Shown here piece after piece: positions 33,398-45,480 of a DNA stretch of 64,000 nucleotides. The first letter of the stretch is position 1, and each line of letters starts with the position of its first letter. This stretch comes from Cylindrodendrum hubeiense (taxonomy: Eukaryota > Ascomycota > Sordariomycetes > Hypocreales > Nectriaceae). Where the stretch lies: positions 146,957-210,956 of the forward strand of contig JAANBB010000028.1 of assembly GCA_014621425.1 (NCBI GenBank), read 5' to 3'. The notes under the pieces are model-generated. The model saw nothing but the letters and a program-made list of their open reading frames with translations. It was not told where the DNA came from and searched no databases. A program made the translations under genes and the position numbers.

Positions 33398-34769
33398 AGC
33401 AATTTATCATGGCTCGATCTAGTGATAGGAACAGCACCAACCATCTTTCTCGAGTCCAATCATGAGTGGTACTAAGTGCACTATTTATACCAACTCGCCC
33501 ATCAAGGCTACCTATCATTTTCTCAGTTTCCTGCCCTAACCCACCATCACTTCAATTCTGCATTGATTGGGCAGTAGTTCCAAGACGATTCGCAAACAGC
33601 CCACGCGTCGTGAGCGGGGACTCGGGCCCTGCCGCCTTAGACATTATCACAGCTCTCTCAGCCACTGCGCTATTTTAGCTCTCGGATGTCAGCAAAGACG
33701 GCCGTGCCGAGTTCGAGGCCCTATGGTCAGATATCATGCCGTCTTTCTGCATCTCTACTCCAATTAAACCGCAAGCTGAGCCTCGCCCTGCTGCAAGAGT
33801 GAAACATACATTACCGATCTTCATGTCCAGAGCATCTCCCCTCAGCAGATGGCGCATTAATCTTCGCGAGTCTAGATGGTACGAGTCATTTTGTCCCCTC
33901 TTATTTCATCAAGAACACTACAAGTCGCTTCACCGCCGTTCTCACTATCTGTAGTTCAGTTCAACACTTCAAGACCCCTCAGCGGCACGACCCGTAGGAG
34001 TGGATCGCTCCCCTGATAGTAGCTCCAACCTTAGATAGGGCTATTGGTTAGAGCCAGAGTGTGTGGGGTTTATAGTAACATCACTTTTCGATGCAATACC
34101 CCCAATCCCTGTCGCGGTTTTCCAGGCAGAGCGCTCTAGACTCCAACGGAGCCTCGCATCGCCTAGCCTCAACTAACTCGGAACTCGCGAAGCAGCCTAG
34201 GTTAATGACCCTCCTGTGGGTCACGCGGGATGCTTCTTACGGCACCACGTATCCCAATTCGGCTTCCTCCGTCAAGCTGAATCATATTCCATAAAACCGG
34301 ATTTGCGTTTGCAAAGGAACCCCGCAAGTCTCTTCGGCTTGGTGCAGCACCCCTCACGGGCCGCAAATACTCAGCTCCTGCACTCGAATAGGTTAGGACT
34401 ATTGTCCCACCCACAGATTACATCTGATTGGGCTTGTTAATGTATACCTTAGACAACATTTAGTGATAGATAATCTGATTGTGGCACGGCGCACCTTAGC
34501 TCCAATAACTTCTCCAGTAGCGGCAATACTCAGCTCGCCACTCTTGCTCCCTGTCTACAACTTATGTCTCGGATATTTCGGCGGGGTTCAAGCCAGCAAT
34601 GAACGATATATTGACAACATAGGTGTAGAATATCAAGGTATTGATGTAACCTCGAGATCTATTTAAGCTGGTTGTCCCGCCGCATAGCTTTGAAGATGAG
34701 AGAGCCAGCAAGTCTCCTTGGCACACTTCAGTCTCTTTTTGAACCCCGAACCAGGGAATCGCCAAAACC
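33398..34769. other. Intergenic; promoter of the flavin oxidase
   Basis: 1.37 kb between two genes on the same strand. Only short ORFs without recognisable similarity; nothing else seen. Confidence 0.5.
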
Positions 34770-36777
34770 ATGGATCAACCAATCCCCATTCTCCCAACGA
34801 ACCCAGGCTTCCCTGAGCGTTCCTTGCGCGCTGCTTACGCGAAGGCTGTCCTGAATGAGGCCTTGCTTACTGAGTTGAACCAGAATGAAAAGAAGAACAA
34901 GTATGACACGCTCCCTGAGAAGAGTGTCGAGGACTTGAAGCCCACCGAAGGAATGCTGAAGGTGCCCACTGCAAAGGAGGACCGCGTCTGCATCGTGGGA
35001 GCGGGCGTTGCGGGACTCTACATCAGCATGATACTCAAGAAGCTCAGGATCAGAGATTTCGACATCTTGGAAGCCTCGGACCGGGTTGGCGGAAGGTGCT
35101 ACACGTACCAGTTTCCAAACGATGACGGGTTTCCTAACCCTCACAACTACTACGATATCGGGGCCATGAGAATCCCTGATATTCCAACAATGAAGTCGTA
35201 AGTCCACACTCTAATACATTGCTCTCTCCGACTTACTAACGCCTGTAGCACTATGAAACTGATTGACATCCTTCATCTTCAGGATAAGAAGGTCCCGTAC
35301 ACCTACAGCTTTCCGGATGGTGGTTCAGTTCCACCATCCCTATATTGGTATTCGCATACGGAGCAACCAAAGTATGTCGTCTCCCCCTTTCCCACACCTA
35401 GTTACTAAAAAGTACAGTGGAACTAAATTCGACGATGCCATCAAAGAAGTTATTGCCCAGCTTGGAGACAACTACGGATATGAGGACCTCATGGCTCTGA
35501 AAGCCGACAACTTCTCGACCCGATCATGGTTGATGATTAAGAAGGAGTAAGCAATCAGAGAAACTCCAAGAAAATTCGAAGGAATAAATCTAATGGTGCC
35601 GGACAGTTTGACTTACGAGGAGACGGTCGGGGGCGAGGCTGCTGACACGTAAGACTTCCACCCGTTCACATCCCAGCGTCACTAATCAGTCCCTACCCTC
35701 AGATCAACTGGCCTCTTCGACCAAGCATTTACCGAGACGATTTGCGACTACAGCGACTTCCAAGCCGCCAAGGCCAAGCCATGGTACCGTCTTGAGGGTG
35801 GCATGTCGATCGTCACGGATACGATGGAGCAAAAGCTTAAGAGCGCCGAGTGGCCTAAGCCGGATTCCACTATTGTCACTGTGACTCCCAAAACCCCCGT
35901 GGTCGCCATGGCGGTGAGCAAAGACTCGCAGAAGATAGAGGTCACCCGGACAGACAGCAAGACTGGCAAAGATGTCACGGATAGTTACGACATGGTCTTC
36001 AACACTACAGCCATGGCCCCTCTGCAGAGAATGGACCTGCAGGGACTTGACTTGCCCAAGGATATCCTCACCGGCATCCGGGCCTTGAGCTACGACCGCG
36101 CCACCAAGGTTGCCATCAAGTTCAAAACCCGCTGGTGGAAGGGCTTCTACAAGAACCCCGCCGACTTCGGCGGTGTATCGGGCAGCGACTTGCCCATCAG
36201 CAACGTGGTCTACCCGTCGTGGAACGACGGCGACGAGACTTCCGCTGTCCTGATGGTCTCTTACAGCTGGGCCCAGGATGCGACGCGCATGGGCTCACTT
36301 GTCCCTGACTACAACCTTCCCGAGAACAAGCCCAAGAAGGAAGATCAGATTGTCAAGCTCTGCCTACAGAACCTCGTCAAGCTCTGGTCTGCCGAGGCGA
36401 ACCCCCCGAGTTTGGAGTTCCTTGACGAGCAATACGTCACTCACCATGCCTGGGCGTGGTCTCACGACCCCTACACCGGCGGCGCCTTTGCCCTCTTCGG
36501 ACCAGGCCAGTTTTCGCACCTCTACCCTCCCTTCCAGAAGTTACTCTGTGGACGAAAACTCTCCATTTGTGGCGAGGCGTTGAGTGCCCACCATGCCTGG
36601 ATCTCGGGTGCTTTGGACAGCGCATATGTTAGCGTGTGGCAATGGCTCTATGAGAGGCAAGACTATGGGCGGCTTATTGAGCTGTACATGTCGGAATTCG
36701 GTCCTGGAAGAGAGGACCATGTAGAGGAGCTAGATGAGACGTTGGATATTTGGGCGGTGAAACTCAGTGAAAAATGA
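34770..36777 (+). CDS. Flavin-containing amine oxidase / L-amino-acid-oxidase-like protein
   Basis: FAD enzyme predicted to oxidise amino acids or amines to imines/2-oxo acids with release of H2O2 and ammonia. Five exons: 34770-35197, 35249-35371, 35418-35546, 35607-35648, 35703-36777; 598 aa. The dinucleotide-binding motif VCIVGAGVAGLYIS and downstream EASDRVGGRC (GG-doublet motif) are at residues ~72-108, after an N-terminal helix region. LAAO-type blocks: YYDIGAMRIPDIP, WYRLEGGMSIVTDTM, and the C-terminal FAD contact CGEALSAHHAWISGALDSAYVSVWQWL. No signal peptide, so probably intracellular. All four introns are 46-60 nt GT-AG and in phase. Nearby amino-acid-degrading enzymes suggest related roles. 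Confidence 0.87.
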
Positions 36778-37325
36778 AGGACGGTCAAGGTGGGTCGGAG
36801 TATCAGTTGTCATCACACATGAGAATCACTGAAGAAGGCGAAGAGCAACACAGTTTAATTATTTGCAATTCAAACAGCTCTGCCGAATGAGTTTGGGCTT
36901 AGATACATACTGCCCTTCATGTCTGGGACCATGAATATGCCACTGAACAATAGTGGTAACCAAGTGACAAAAAAAGAAAGAGATATCCATAAAACGAGTC
37001 CCTGCCAGGGTTATTTTTATTACCCATGGACGAGGAACAATTGCCTATTCTGGTGATACTCCGGTGCCATGCAATGTATGGGAAAGGGGAACGCTTTGCT
37101 TCATCAGGGGGTATCTGGTGTGTGCTGCGCAACAAGGGCAGATGCTGAAGAGAGGTGTAGAAAACGAGATAGACAAAGCGTGAGGGGCGTCGTGGTGAGA
37201 GGCCAAAGTCGTGAGGGGCATGATGAATATAGGGTGTCGTCAAACTCATGAGGTAAGCATGTTTCGCGTGTGTGTCGATGTCATCCTACCCCATACTCTA
37301 CACCAGATGAGTTGGTGTATACGAT
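36778..37325. other. Intergenic, convergent 3' flanks
   Basis: 548 bp between the convergent oxidase and coiled-coil genes; presumably 3' UTRs. Nothing else recognised. Confidence 0.5.
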
Positions 37326-38654
37326 TCATCTGGACGATGAACCAGTGTATGGAGAGCTGGGGTAGGGCGAGCCGACACTGGAGACGGTGGCAAAGCTAGA
37401 ACGGTTGGCGCGTTTGCGCTTGAGAACCTGGTAGTCTTGCTTGAAGGAGGTGATACAGCGCTGGAGCTCCTTGTCGGGGTGGGCTGGCATCTGAATCTCA
37501 ACGGCCTTAAGGCAGATGCGGAGATGTTGGAGCTCATCATCGTTTTCATGAAGCTCGTTCTCGCTGATTAAAAGGTTAGTGAGATGCGCACACGGGTGAT
37601 GAAGGGGAAACTCACAGATGAGAGATGCGGCTCTGAAGGAAGAGGATGCGTTGAGCAGCACGCTCAGCACGCTCAACAAGAAGTGAGTGGATGTGCTAGA
37701 CCAGGTTAGCTTGTGAACATGTTGAACACTCAGAGGGTGACTCACATCAGACTCTTCTTGGCGAGCTTGCAGATTGGTGACCAGCCGAGAAAGTTCCTCA
37801 TTGAGCTTCATAGCCTCGTCGATGACCTTCTTGGCCTGGGCAGGCGACATGCCCTTCTTGACCGGCGGCTCCGGCACCGGCTCCGGCGTCGGAGCTCGAT
37901 CCCTCCGGATGGATGCCGACAGGTCCGAGAAGCGGGTGCGAAAGACGGACGACGCCGGAGAACTAAAGATGGACTCGCCAGGACTTCGCATGTCAACACT
38001 CATGGGGCGCTGTAGTGCGTTGCGTGGTGAGGGCGTTGAGGGCGCAGATGGCGATGAGAATGATGTTGAATTCCTCATGACGGCTCCCTCGAGGTGGTCC
38101 AATTGAGCGGTGAGGATATCGACACCATCGTCATCCACGTTGTCCTCATCGCCGGTGGTGAGCTCATGCGCAAGCTGGCTCAGTCTCCTGGCAAGAGCAT
38201 CGCGGTTACGCCGGGCAGGACGAGATATCCTGCGGGCGATGGGCGATGCATCGCTGGGCCCGCGACTGTGGTTGTGGTAGGATGATGACGGCCTTGAGAC
38301 TTCTCTCCTGAGCGGGCTCATGCGGCCAGTGGAGAACCCCAAGCTGGAGGCGACGCTGGGGCTGGAGAGGAGCGAGGGCGTCCGCAGTCCCGGGGCGTCA
38401 GGCTCGTTCGCCGCCTCATTGTCGTCGTGATAGGAATGGCGATAGTCGTTCTGGTATTCGTTCTGGTAGCTGAAGTAGCTGGGGGCTGGGGTGGTGGCGG
38501 CGGAATTGGTGATGTGCCTCTTGGGGCGGTCAGGAGTCGAGAAGACACCTACACTGACGCCGACGGCCAAGTCGTCCTCGTGGGCAGCTGCAGCAGCGGC
38601 AGCAGCAGCAGCCATTGCCGCAGCATGATCCTCGTCGATAGCATCCAGATCCAT
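37326..38654 (-). CDS. Uncharacterised coiled-coil protein with poly-Ala and Ser/Pro-rich N-terminus
   Basis: Family not recognised. Three exons, 38654-37746, 37695-37616, 37563-37326, give 408 aa. The N-terminal half is disordered in character: an acidic start, a run of about ten alanines from GCN repeats, and many Ser-Pro sites. Residues ~265-375 are heptad-like and charged: MSPAQAKKVIDEAMKL, then after splicing HIHSLLVERAERAAQRILFLQSR and ENELHENDDEL. This suggests a dimeric coiled coil. The C-terminus is Ser/Arg-rich. The splice model is favoured over read-through because it makes this heptad region continuous, although reading through both introns (50 + 52 nt) meets no stop. No signal peptide or membrane segment. 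Confidence 0.75.
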   Translation of the reverse strand: MDLDAIDEDHAAAMAAAAAAAAAAHEDDLAVGVSVGVFSTPDRPKRHITNSAATTPAPSYFSYQNEYQNDYRHSYHDDNEAANEPDAPGLRTPSLLSSPSVASSLGFSTGRMSPLRREVSRPSSSYHNHSRGPSDASPIARRISRPARRNRDALARRLSQLAHELTTGDEDNVDDDGVDILTAQLDHLEGAVMRNSTSFSSPSAPSTPSPRNALQRPMSVDMRSPGESIFSSPASSVFRTRFSDLSASIRRDRAPTPEPVPEPPVKKGMSPAQAKKVIDEAMKLNEELSRLVTNLQARQEESDVSHPLSVQHVHKLTWSSTSTHFLLSVLSVLLNASSSFRAASLICEFPLHHPCAHLTNLLISENELHENDDELQHLRICLKAVEIQMPAHPDKELQRCITSFKQDYQVLKRKRANRSSFATVSSVGSPYPSSPYTGSSSR

Positions 38655-41382
38655 GACACACTGCAGGCTGCAGAAGCAGAAGGGTTTTTCCCTGGTTCAG
38701 GTACTGGTTCAGGTACAAAACTGGGCTGACACTGACAGCTCAGAGCTCACAGAGCCTCAATGCCCAAAAGAGGATGGATCGGGTTTGGGTGTCGCTAGCC
38801 GCCGACCCAAGGGAGAGAAAGAAAACAGTCGCCCCGTCCAGCCAGAAACCAGCCCCCTGGAGCTTGGAGCTCGAGGCGCGCGCCAGCGAGGGCCTTGGGC
38901 CTGAGCCTCCTGAGCCAACAAACTATGGGGCTGGAAAGGGGGTCCCCGGGAGGAGGACAAAGAAGTAGAAGCAGGAGAATCGAGAAGAAGAAGGAAAACG
39001 CAGCAGGTCAAGTGACCAACCGGGGAGTGCGCCGCAGAGCTCCAGGCGCGCCGTTGTCGTGTGTCAGTCGTCGACTTGTCGACTCGTCGTTGGGAATGTT
39101 CCCGAAGCCCTCCGATGGGCCGAGTATTTTGCTTCACGGATGGATGGAGAGGCGCCAGACGTGGGATGACAAAGGAGCGGTAGAACTCGGCATGTGACCG
39201 AGGAGGCCGTGATTGGGCGCCGGCGCATAAATATGGGCCGTCCAGCTCTGGCGCACGACTGCAAAAAGCTGGACGCCAACAGCCAAAAGGCGGAACACGG
39301 AAGGCTGGGCTCCCCAACCACGTCTCCATCGATCCCAACTCCCATATTAATCCGTGCTATGTGTCTGTACCACTCCGTACTTCGTATGTACGCATGCACG
39401 GCTGGAGATTGGACAAGGGCCCCGAGGTGGAAGTTCCCCGAGCTGGGAGCTGCCTGTCCCAGAGGGCATTAGCTTAGCCGCTGTTATCAAGTGCCATTCT
39501 CGTCCTCCGCTTCTAGCTGACGCTTCCCCGGAACAAATCAACGTATTATGGATTCCCGGGCCGGAAGCGTACTAATATCCAGTGTTGTGGGATCTAGCAA
39601 CCAAGTCTAAATGGACTATAGCCGACTGCTTCCCCGGGTCTCTGCTCCGTCTGCTAACCCAAGCCGTGGATAACGTGAGCCAGCCTTCCGTCTCCCCCAG
39701 GTTTCGTCGACCGTCAGGAGAGGCAATTTGCGGAGAACATGAACAAGAGGGGTGCCCCGATCGATCCCATGAACCCACGAACCTGATGATACATATCCGA
39801 GAGTCATCAGAAACCAACGAGCACCAAGCAGCCCTCAGCCCGTGGCGCCATTGCCAGATTTCCCCCGCGCCCATTGCCCCCCCCATCCTGTTACCTTGCC
39901 TCTCGGGACCCTGGCTTGCCTTGCCCCCCATGCCGGCAACCAGTCGACCACTCTCCCGGCTGCCTTCGCGTCTGCAGCCTCTCGTCTCTTACCTCACGTG
40001 TTGCATGCCCCCTCACTCGATTTTTTCCTTGCTCGAGGAGTCAAACGAAATGCACAACGGACGTTGTCCGGGTGTAGGTGTTGTGTTGATGGGCTGACCG
40101 GCCGGATTCCCGAGGTGAGAGATGATCAAAAGCGACCCAAGGTGACCCAAACTCGGTCACCGCTGGGTGTCGGCTCAGCGCCTGCTGGGTGTCCGCTGGG
40201 TATCCGCAGGGCGTCGACAGGGCGTGCCGCTCCAATGGCTTAGGGGGTGACCCACGAGCCTGGGTACCCGTGCAGTGCGCAAGTGCTCCTCCACCTCCGC
40301 CGCTGGGGACTTTGGAGCGCCAGAGATAATGGGATGGGGGGCCCGTCCACTGAAGAACCCACTGTAACCCACTGCAATCCACTGCAATCCACTGTAATCC
40401 GCAGCCCCGACAGCCCCGAGTCCCCGCCGCGGCGATGGGGTTCCGCTGGCGCCGCCCCCATCATGTGGCCTCCAAAAAACCCGTCATCAAGCCCAATCCA
40501 GTGCCCAGATTACCGTACAGAATGACCCCAGACAACCAGTTCCCCAGGTACGGCAGCCATGTACCCGTCTAACAGATGGAGCGGCGTTGCGGCCCTCCCA
40601 CGCCCCTCCCTCCACCATCCCTCGAAATGACGTTTCCCCTGCCCCCCCGTCGCCATCCCAAGGTGAAGGGCAGGCTACTCCATCTGATGGACCATGGTTC
40701 TCGACTCTCGGCTTGTCCCTGGTGCGTTGTGGTGCGTCTGGCTGCGTCTGTCTGCGCCTGTCCCTCGCCTCGTGCGTCCCACCCGCATCCATCTCCGGCA
40801 CATCCCATCCCCATCCCCCAGCGGCTTCAGAGGGGGCCACTAGCCCAGCAGCTTCATTGCTCATCAACCGAACCCTCCCGCACCTGACCGGACCGATATC
40901 TCCATCCATCTCGGGCTCTGGTTCTAGCTCAGACTCTTTCTCCTCCAGTCCACCTCACGCGACACTCTCGTTCTTTTATTATTCTTGTCCCCCGTCCCAT
41001 TGACGCCTCTGCTGTGCTTTTTGCGCCACTGACGAATCGACTCTTGTACCAATCAACCCATGCACCCGGGCTGCCTCGGCTTCTTCCACACTTGCACGCC
41101 CACCACCACTCCCGCGGGGCCGCCATCTAGGTCGATCCTCACCACCACCACCCGGACCCGATTGACTCACCTTCCTCCCCACAACAACCTCTCACCCTCG
41201 CGCGCGCATCACGTCCCGCTGCCTCACTCTCCGACTCGTCATCAATGTCGACGTCGTGAGTCGATTGCCGCTTGTATTATCCCCAGGCGCTCTCCGCAGC
41301 CGCCTTCCACTCTCTCGCTCCCTCCGTCCGAGCCTTCGTCCGACCGAGTCCGAGTCACGAATCCCTTCGCCCACCGCCCGAC
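38655..41382. other. Intergenic, divergent promoters; GC-rich with short tandem repeats
   Basis: 2.7 kb between the coiled-coil gene and PDK. ORFs here overlap on several frames in GC-rich DNA and lack similarity. It contains GCTGGGT-type repeats at about 40160-40205 and a 10 bp tandem repeat at 40359-40398 (listed separately). The last ~500 bp before PDK is C-rich/pyrimidine-rich, typical of fungal leaders. Confidence 0.5.
40359..40398. repeat. 10 bp minisatellite, four units
   Basis: Units CCACTGTAAC, CCACTGCAAT, CCACTGCAAT, CCACTGTAAT in tandem, with a partial unit (CCACTG) from 40347. About 1 kb upstream of the PDK start. Confidence 0.85.
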
Positions 41383-42967
41383 ATGTCGTGGAAAGCCTCG
41401 GAGCGGTTGATGAATACCATCCGCCACTATGCAAAGTTCCCGGCGACCGGCGTCAGCCTGCGCCAGATGGTCCAGTTTGGCGAGAAACCCTCGGTCGGTA
41501 TGTTGTCGCCTCCAGAGAGGCTCAGCCCGAGCCTGCGCCTGCTGGGCCTCTTCGGCCGCTGACCCGTTCCCTCAGGCACCCTGTTCCGCGCTTCACAGTT
41601 CCTCGCCGAGGAGCTGCCTATCCGTCTAGCACACCGAGTCCAGGAGCTCGACGAGCTTCCCGACGGCCTCAATGAGATGCCCTCGGTCATCAAGGTCAAG
41701 GACTGGTACGCCCAGTCCTTTGAGGTATGTCTTGTGATGCGCCGCCCTGAATAGCCTCGCCTTCCCCTCTCGCGACCTCAACTCTGCCCACTGCTTCCTC
41801 TGGTGCCACCTCCGGTGCCTCCTCCACTCGAAACTAACCCTCCCCCGCAGGAAATCACCCAGCTTCCCCGGCCGAAGCTCGCGCAGGATGTGCGCGCCCG
41901 TCTCATGAAGCCCGGTAAGGCCTTCGGTCGCCAGGCCGTCCGCCTCCCCGCGGCAACGCCCAATCCCTCCATCCAGGAAGGCGACGCCTCCGGCTGGGGC
42001 GGCCTTCAGGCCAATTGCAACGGCAATGGTCACAGCAAGGCCGTCGCACGCCGCTACTTCGCCGTCGTCGACGACTCGAGCGACTGGCCCGCCGATCTGC
42101 ACTTCTACAACCAACGCTTCGCACAGACGCTGCACCAGATCAAGCGCCGCCACGATGGGGTCGTCACCACCATGGCCCAGGGCATCCTCGAGTACAAGCG
42201 CCGCCGCCAGCGCATGCAAATCGACAGCACCATCCAGTCCTTCCTCGACCGTTTCTACATGTCCCGGATCGGTATCCGCATGCTAATTGGCCAACACATC
42301 GCCCTCACCGACCAAAGCCACCACCGCGACCCCGCCTACGTCGGCATTATCTGCACAAAGACAAACGTCCAGGACCTCGCCCAGGAGGCCATTGAGAACG
42401 CCCGCTTCGTCTGTGAGGACCACTACGGCCTGTTCGAGGCCCCGAAGATCCAGCTCGTCTGCAACCCCAACCTCAACTTCATGTACGTCCCCGGCCACCT
42501 GTCGCATATGCTCTTCGAGACCCTCAAGAACTCGCTGCGCGCCGTCGTCGAGACGCACGGCATGGACAAGCAGGCCTTCCCCGTCACAAAGGTCATCGTC
42601 GCCGAGGGCAAGGAGGATATCACCATCAAGATCTCCGACGAGGGCGGCGGCATCCCCCGCAGCGCCATCCCCCTCGTCTGGACCTACATGTACACCACCG
42701 TCGACCGAACCCCGAGCCTGGACCCCGACTTCGATAAGAGCGATTTCAAGGCCCCGATGGCCGGCTTCGGTTACGGATTACCCATATCTCGTCTCTATGC
42801 GCGCTACTTTGGCGGTGACTTGAAGCTCATCAGCATGGAAGGGTAAGTTCCGCCACTGAACCTACGTCATTGACTGCACCCGCTAACTATTTCCCCCTCA
42901 CAGATACGGCACAGACGTCTACCTACATCTTAACCGTCTATCCTCCTCCTCGGAACCTCTCCAATAG
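41383..42967 (+). CDS. Mitochondrial pyruvate dehydrogenase kinase (PDK/BCKDK family)
   Basis: Phosphorylates and inactivates the E1 subunit of the pyruvate (or branched-chain keto acid) dehydrogenase complex in the mitochondrial matrix. Exons are 41383-41497, 41576-41724, 41851-42842 and 42904-42967; 439 aa. The N-terminal domain includes KFPATGVSLRQMVQFG and FLAEELPIRLAHRVQEL. The GHKL ATPase domain has the N-box ETLKNSLRAVVE, G1 box SDEGGGIPRS and G2 box GFGYGLPISRLYARYFGGDL. An insert between residues ~110 and 155 (PSIQEGDASGWGG...) is longer than in animal PDKs. The PDK versus BCKDK choice is not settled by sequence alone. Confidence 0.93.
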
Positions 42968-44061
42968 CAATTACACACCGCCAGCGCATCATCACTTCCC
43001 CTAGTCCTACGCAAGCGCCTCAAAGATCTCAGAGAGGTCTCGGAACGGAAACAGGTGGGTGATGCCGAGGCGGTGGTGAACGCACCTCCGCGAAGCCATT
43101 TTAGCGATACCAACCAGGAAGTCTAATACCAAACTTCGGCGGCAGAGAGACATAACATAACAAGAGTTGGGTATGAGAAGGATATTATGCACGCGGCGAA
43201 GATGCATAGCGCCCGGCGCGTCCAAGACGACGAACAGCCACGGGCAACAACCCACAAGGGCAGTGTACGAACCGGCAGAGCGCAAAGCCCTGCGCCTACA
43301 TATTTTATGAGGAGGATACAGATTTTACAAATCCCCGCGAGAGGGAACGATTGGATATGGCAGGGGTGGATATTTGCTGGGCCCGTGTATGATGGATGGA
43401 AAGGACATCCCGCAATGGGAGAACGACGAATTTTGGCGGTGGGAATGGCACCAGGCACGGAATGGAGGCGGCTGTTGTTGGCAAACATGCATGCATGTAC
43501 ATGGAAAAGTCCACTATGGGAGTCGGGTTCATGGGTAGGAAATATCACTGTGTCTTCTTTTTCTTTGGATTCAACTACTGTCCAGAGGAGTCATTCGAGT
43601 CTACAATGTGATCCGAGTATGTGGCATCACGTTTGGAAGCATCATAGGAGAAGCATTGAAGGCGCCTCACACTTGGTTTGCATCCGCCGATTGCTACTAT
43701 CTCGGGTACGCTACCTAAGGCTACGTATCTCAACCCGTTCCAAATGATAAACTGACCAACTTCACCTCAATTTTGATGCTGTCAAATAAAAAGGCTCTCC
43801 TACGCGCACGACAGAACCAAAAGTGCCCAGACAACCTCGAGACCCGTCGTCATAGTCAAACCCCAGGACTGAAAGCTCTCAACCAGGCGCGGGATGACGA
43901 GTAGCAACTCAACATATCTGCGTTTCGAAAAGCGGAAAGAAAGCCTGCACCGAACGCCGTAATCATGCCGCCGATGACATGGCACCCCAGTCGCGAATGG
44001 GATCCGTGAGGCTTAGCCACGACCACGCAAACCGAAGGACAATGCTAGGTCGTCAGCCAAC
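42968..44061. other. Intergenic, convergent 3' flanks
   Basis: 1.1 kb between PDK and the Stc1-domain gene, both ending here. ORFs present are short and unrelated to known families. No repeats noted. Confidence 0.5.
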
Positions 44062-45480
44062 TCAGTAGTCCGAGTCGTCCGAATCGCAGTAGTTCATTCT
44101 CCGCTGTCGATCGATATCAGGATCAATGTGTCGGGATTTGGTATGGGTAAGGACTGGCTGTTTCTTCAGCTCCGACTGTGGGATCCTGGACTGTTTCGGG
44201 CTGTTAGTATTACATTCTGATCGGCGCGGAGTCAGGGTTACCTCGCTGGCTTTCGGCCATCTACCATTCCCTCTTGGTTGGGGCTCTTCAACTGGGGCAG
44301 AATCCCACTCGCCGATAACATTTGGGTCATCGTGGATGTTTGCGTTGCTACCAGGCTTATCCGAGGTAGCGCTAGAAATCGACGAATCCGTTGGTTCCTT
44401 GATACCCTGGTACTGTATCCCAGTAGGACCCCATGCGTTAAACGGAATGAGGCGGGACTTTTCTCGTTCTTCCTTGTCCTTGCGGACGGTTGTTGCAGTC
44501 GAGATGGATCCAGCAGAACTATTCTGAGGCGCCGAGTTTCTCAAATGTGGTGGGAGAGTCGAAGAGGTTCGTGATTTTTGGGTCACCTCTGAGGCGCCTG
44601 ACGTCGACTTTGGACCAGTGGCACTGGGCCGCAAGAGGCGCGCCAGATGTGGTGGCAAGGTGCTAGAAGTGTAGACCGATTCGCCCGACACACTCGCAGT
44701 TTCAACCATGTACTGCCCTTTGGTAGAATGTTGATCTAAGATGTGCGACAATGTTGCGCTGCCCACTTTGTCTGAATCGCCGAACACGTCCAAGTCAGCC
44801 AGGCCAAGCGACGACAAGTCTGTGATCGGGGCCTAGATGTTGTAAGCTAATGCACAGAAGCAGTTAGCGGAAGCATACCTGAGGTAGACCGTCATCCTCA
44901 AAGAAGTCAGCGTTGTCATCGAAGTTGTGTTGCCAAACATCTACGTTCTCCTCCTCGATCGAGATGTGCCCCGTCTCCAGTGGAGCAGGTGTGACAGTGG
45001 GCTCCTGAGTCTCGCTCCAGGCCACGCAACGCATACAGATCTGTGACAAGTTAGGTACGATCAAGACGTCCAATTGATGTACTCACATATTCCTCGTGTT
45101 TGAGGGAGTTCTTGCTGAACTGGTCTTTGGACTTGATCAGTCCGCAGACTTCACATCGAAGCTCGCAGCGAGACTTGGACGTGTGATCACGGCAGGTCAT
45201 CCCCGAGTGTGCAGCATCGATTTTGCGTTTGCCTTCGATGTTTCTCTGGATCAACTTTTGTTGGTTTGCGGAGAAGGCATTGAGAGGCTTCCATTCTCCC
45301 CCGACCTTGCATCGGAAACTTGAGGATGTCAGCAAAGAGACCGCCGAGAGTAGGCAGTTAAAACTCACCTAATCGGGACTTCCGCGGATGTTTTGCTAGA
45401 GAATTGTTATGGAGTCGCTCAGGTGGGATGGTGGAGGTAACTCACGGTCGAAAACCCCCCTTGTTCTGGTTTGGTGCCAT
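44062..45480 (-). CDS. Stc1-domain protein (RNAi/heterochromatin adaptor-like)
   Basis: The Stc1 domain is a LIM-like double zinc finger. In fission yeast it links Argonaute to the CLRC H3K9 methyltransferase. Five exons: 45480-45446, 45395-45369, 45318-45087, 45040-44879, 44832-44062; 408 aa, all introns 46-50 nt. The domain covers residues ~20-110: FRCKVGGEWKPLNAFSANQQKL, MTCRDHTSKSRCELRCEVCG, KDQFSKNSLKHEEY and, after a splice, ICMRCVAWSE. The middle is acidic. The C-terminal half is Ser/Pro-rich, with a twice-occurring SSTLPPHL motif, and ends in DSDDSDY. In filamentous fungi the role of this family is less clear, so the heterochromatin role is by homology. Confidence 0.88.

Noticed and set aside
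38757..39338. 193-codon minus-strand ORF upstream of the coiled-coil gene
   Set aside because: Unstructured composition, overlapping frames on both strands, no start context or homology; probably promoter DNA.
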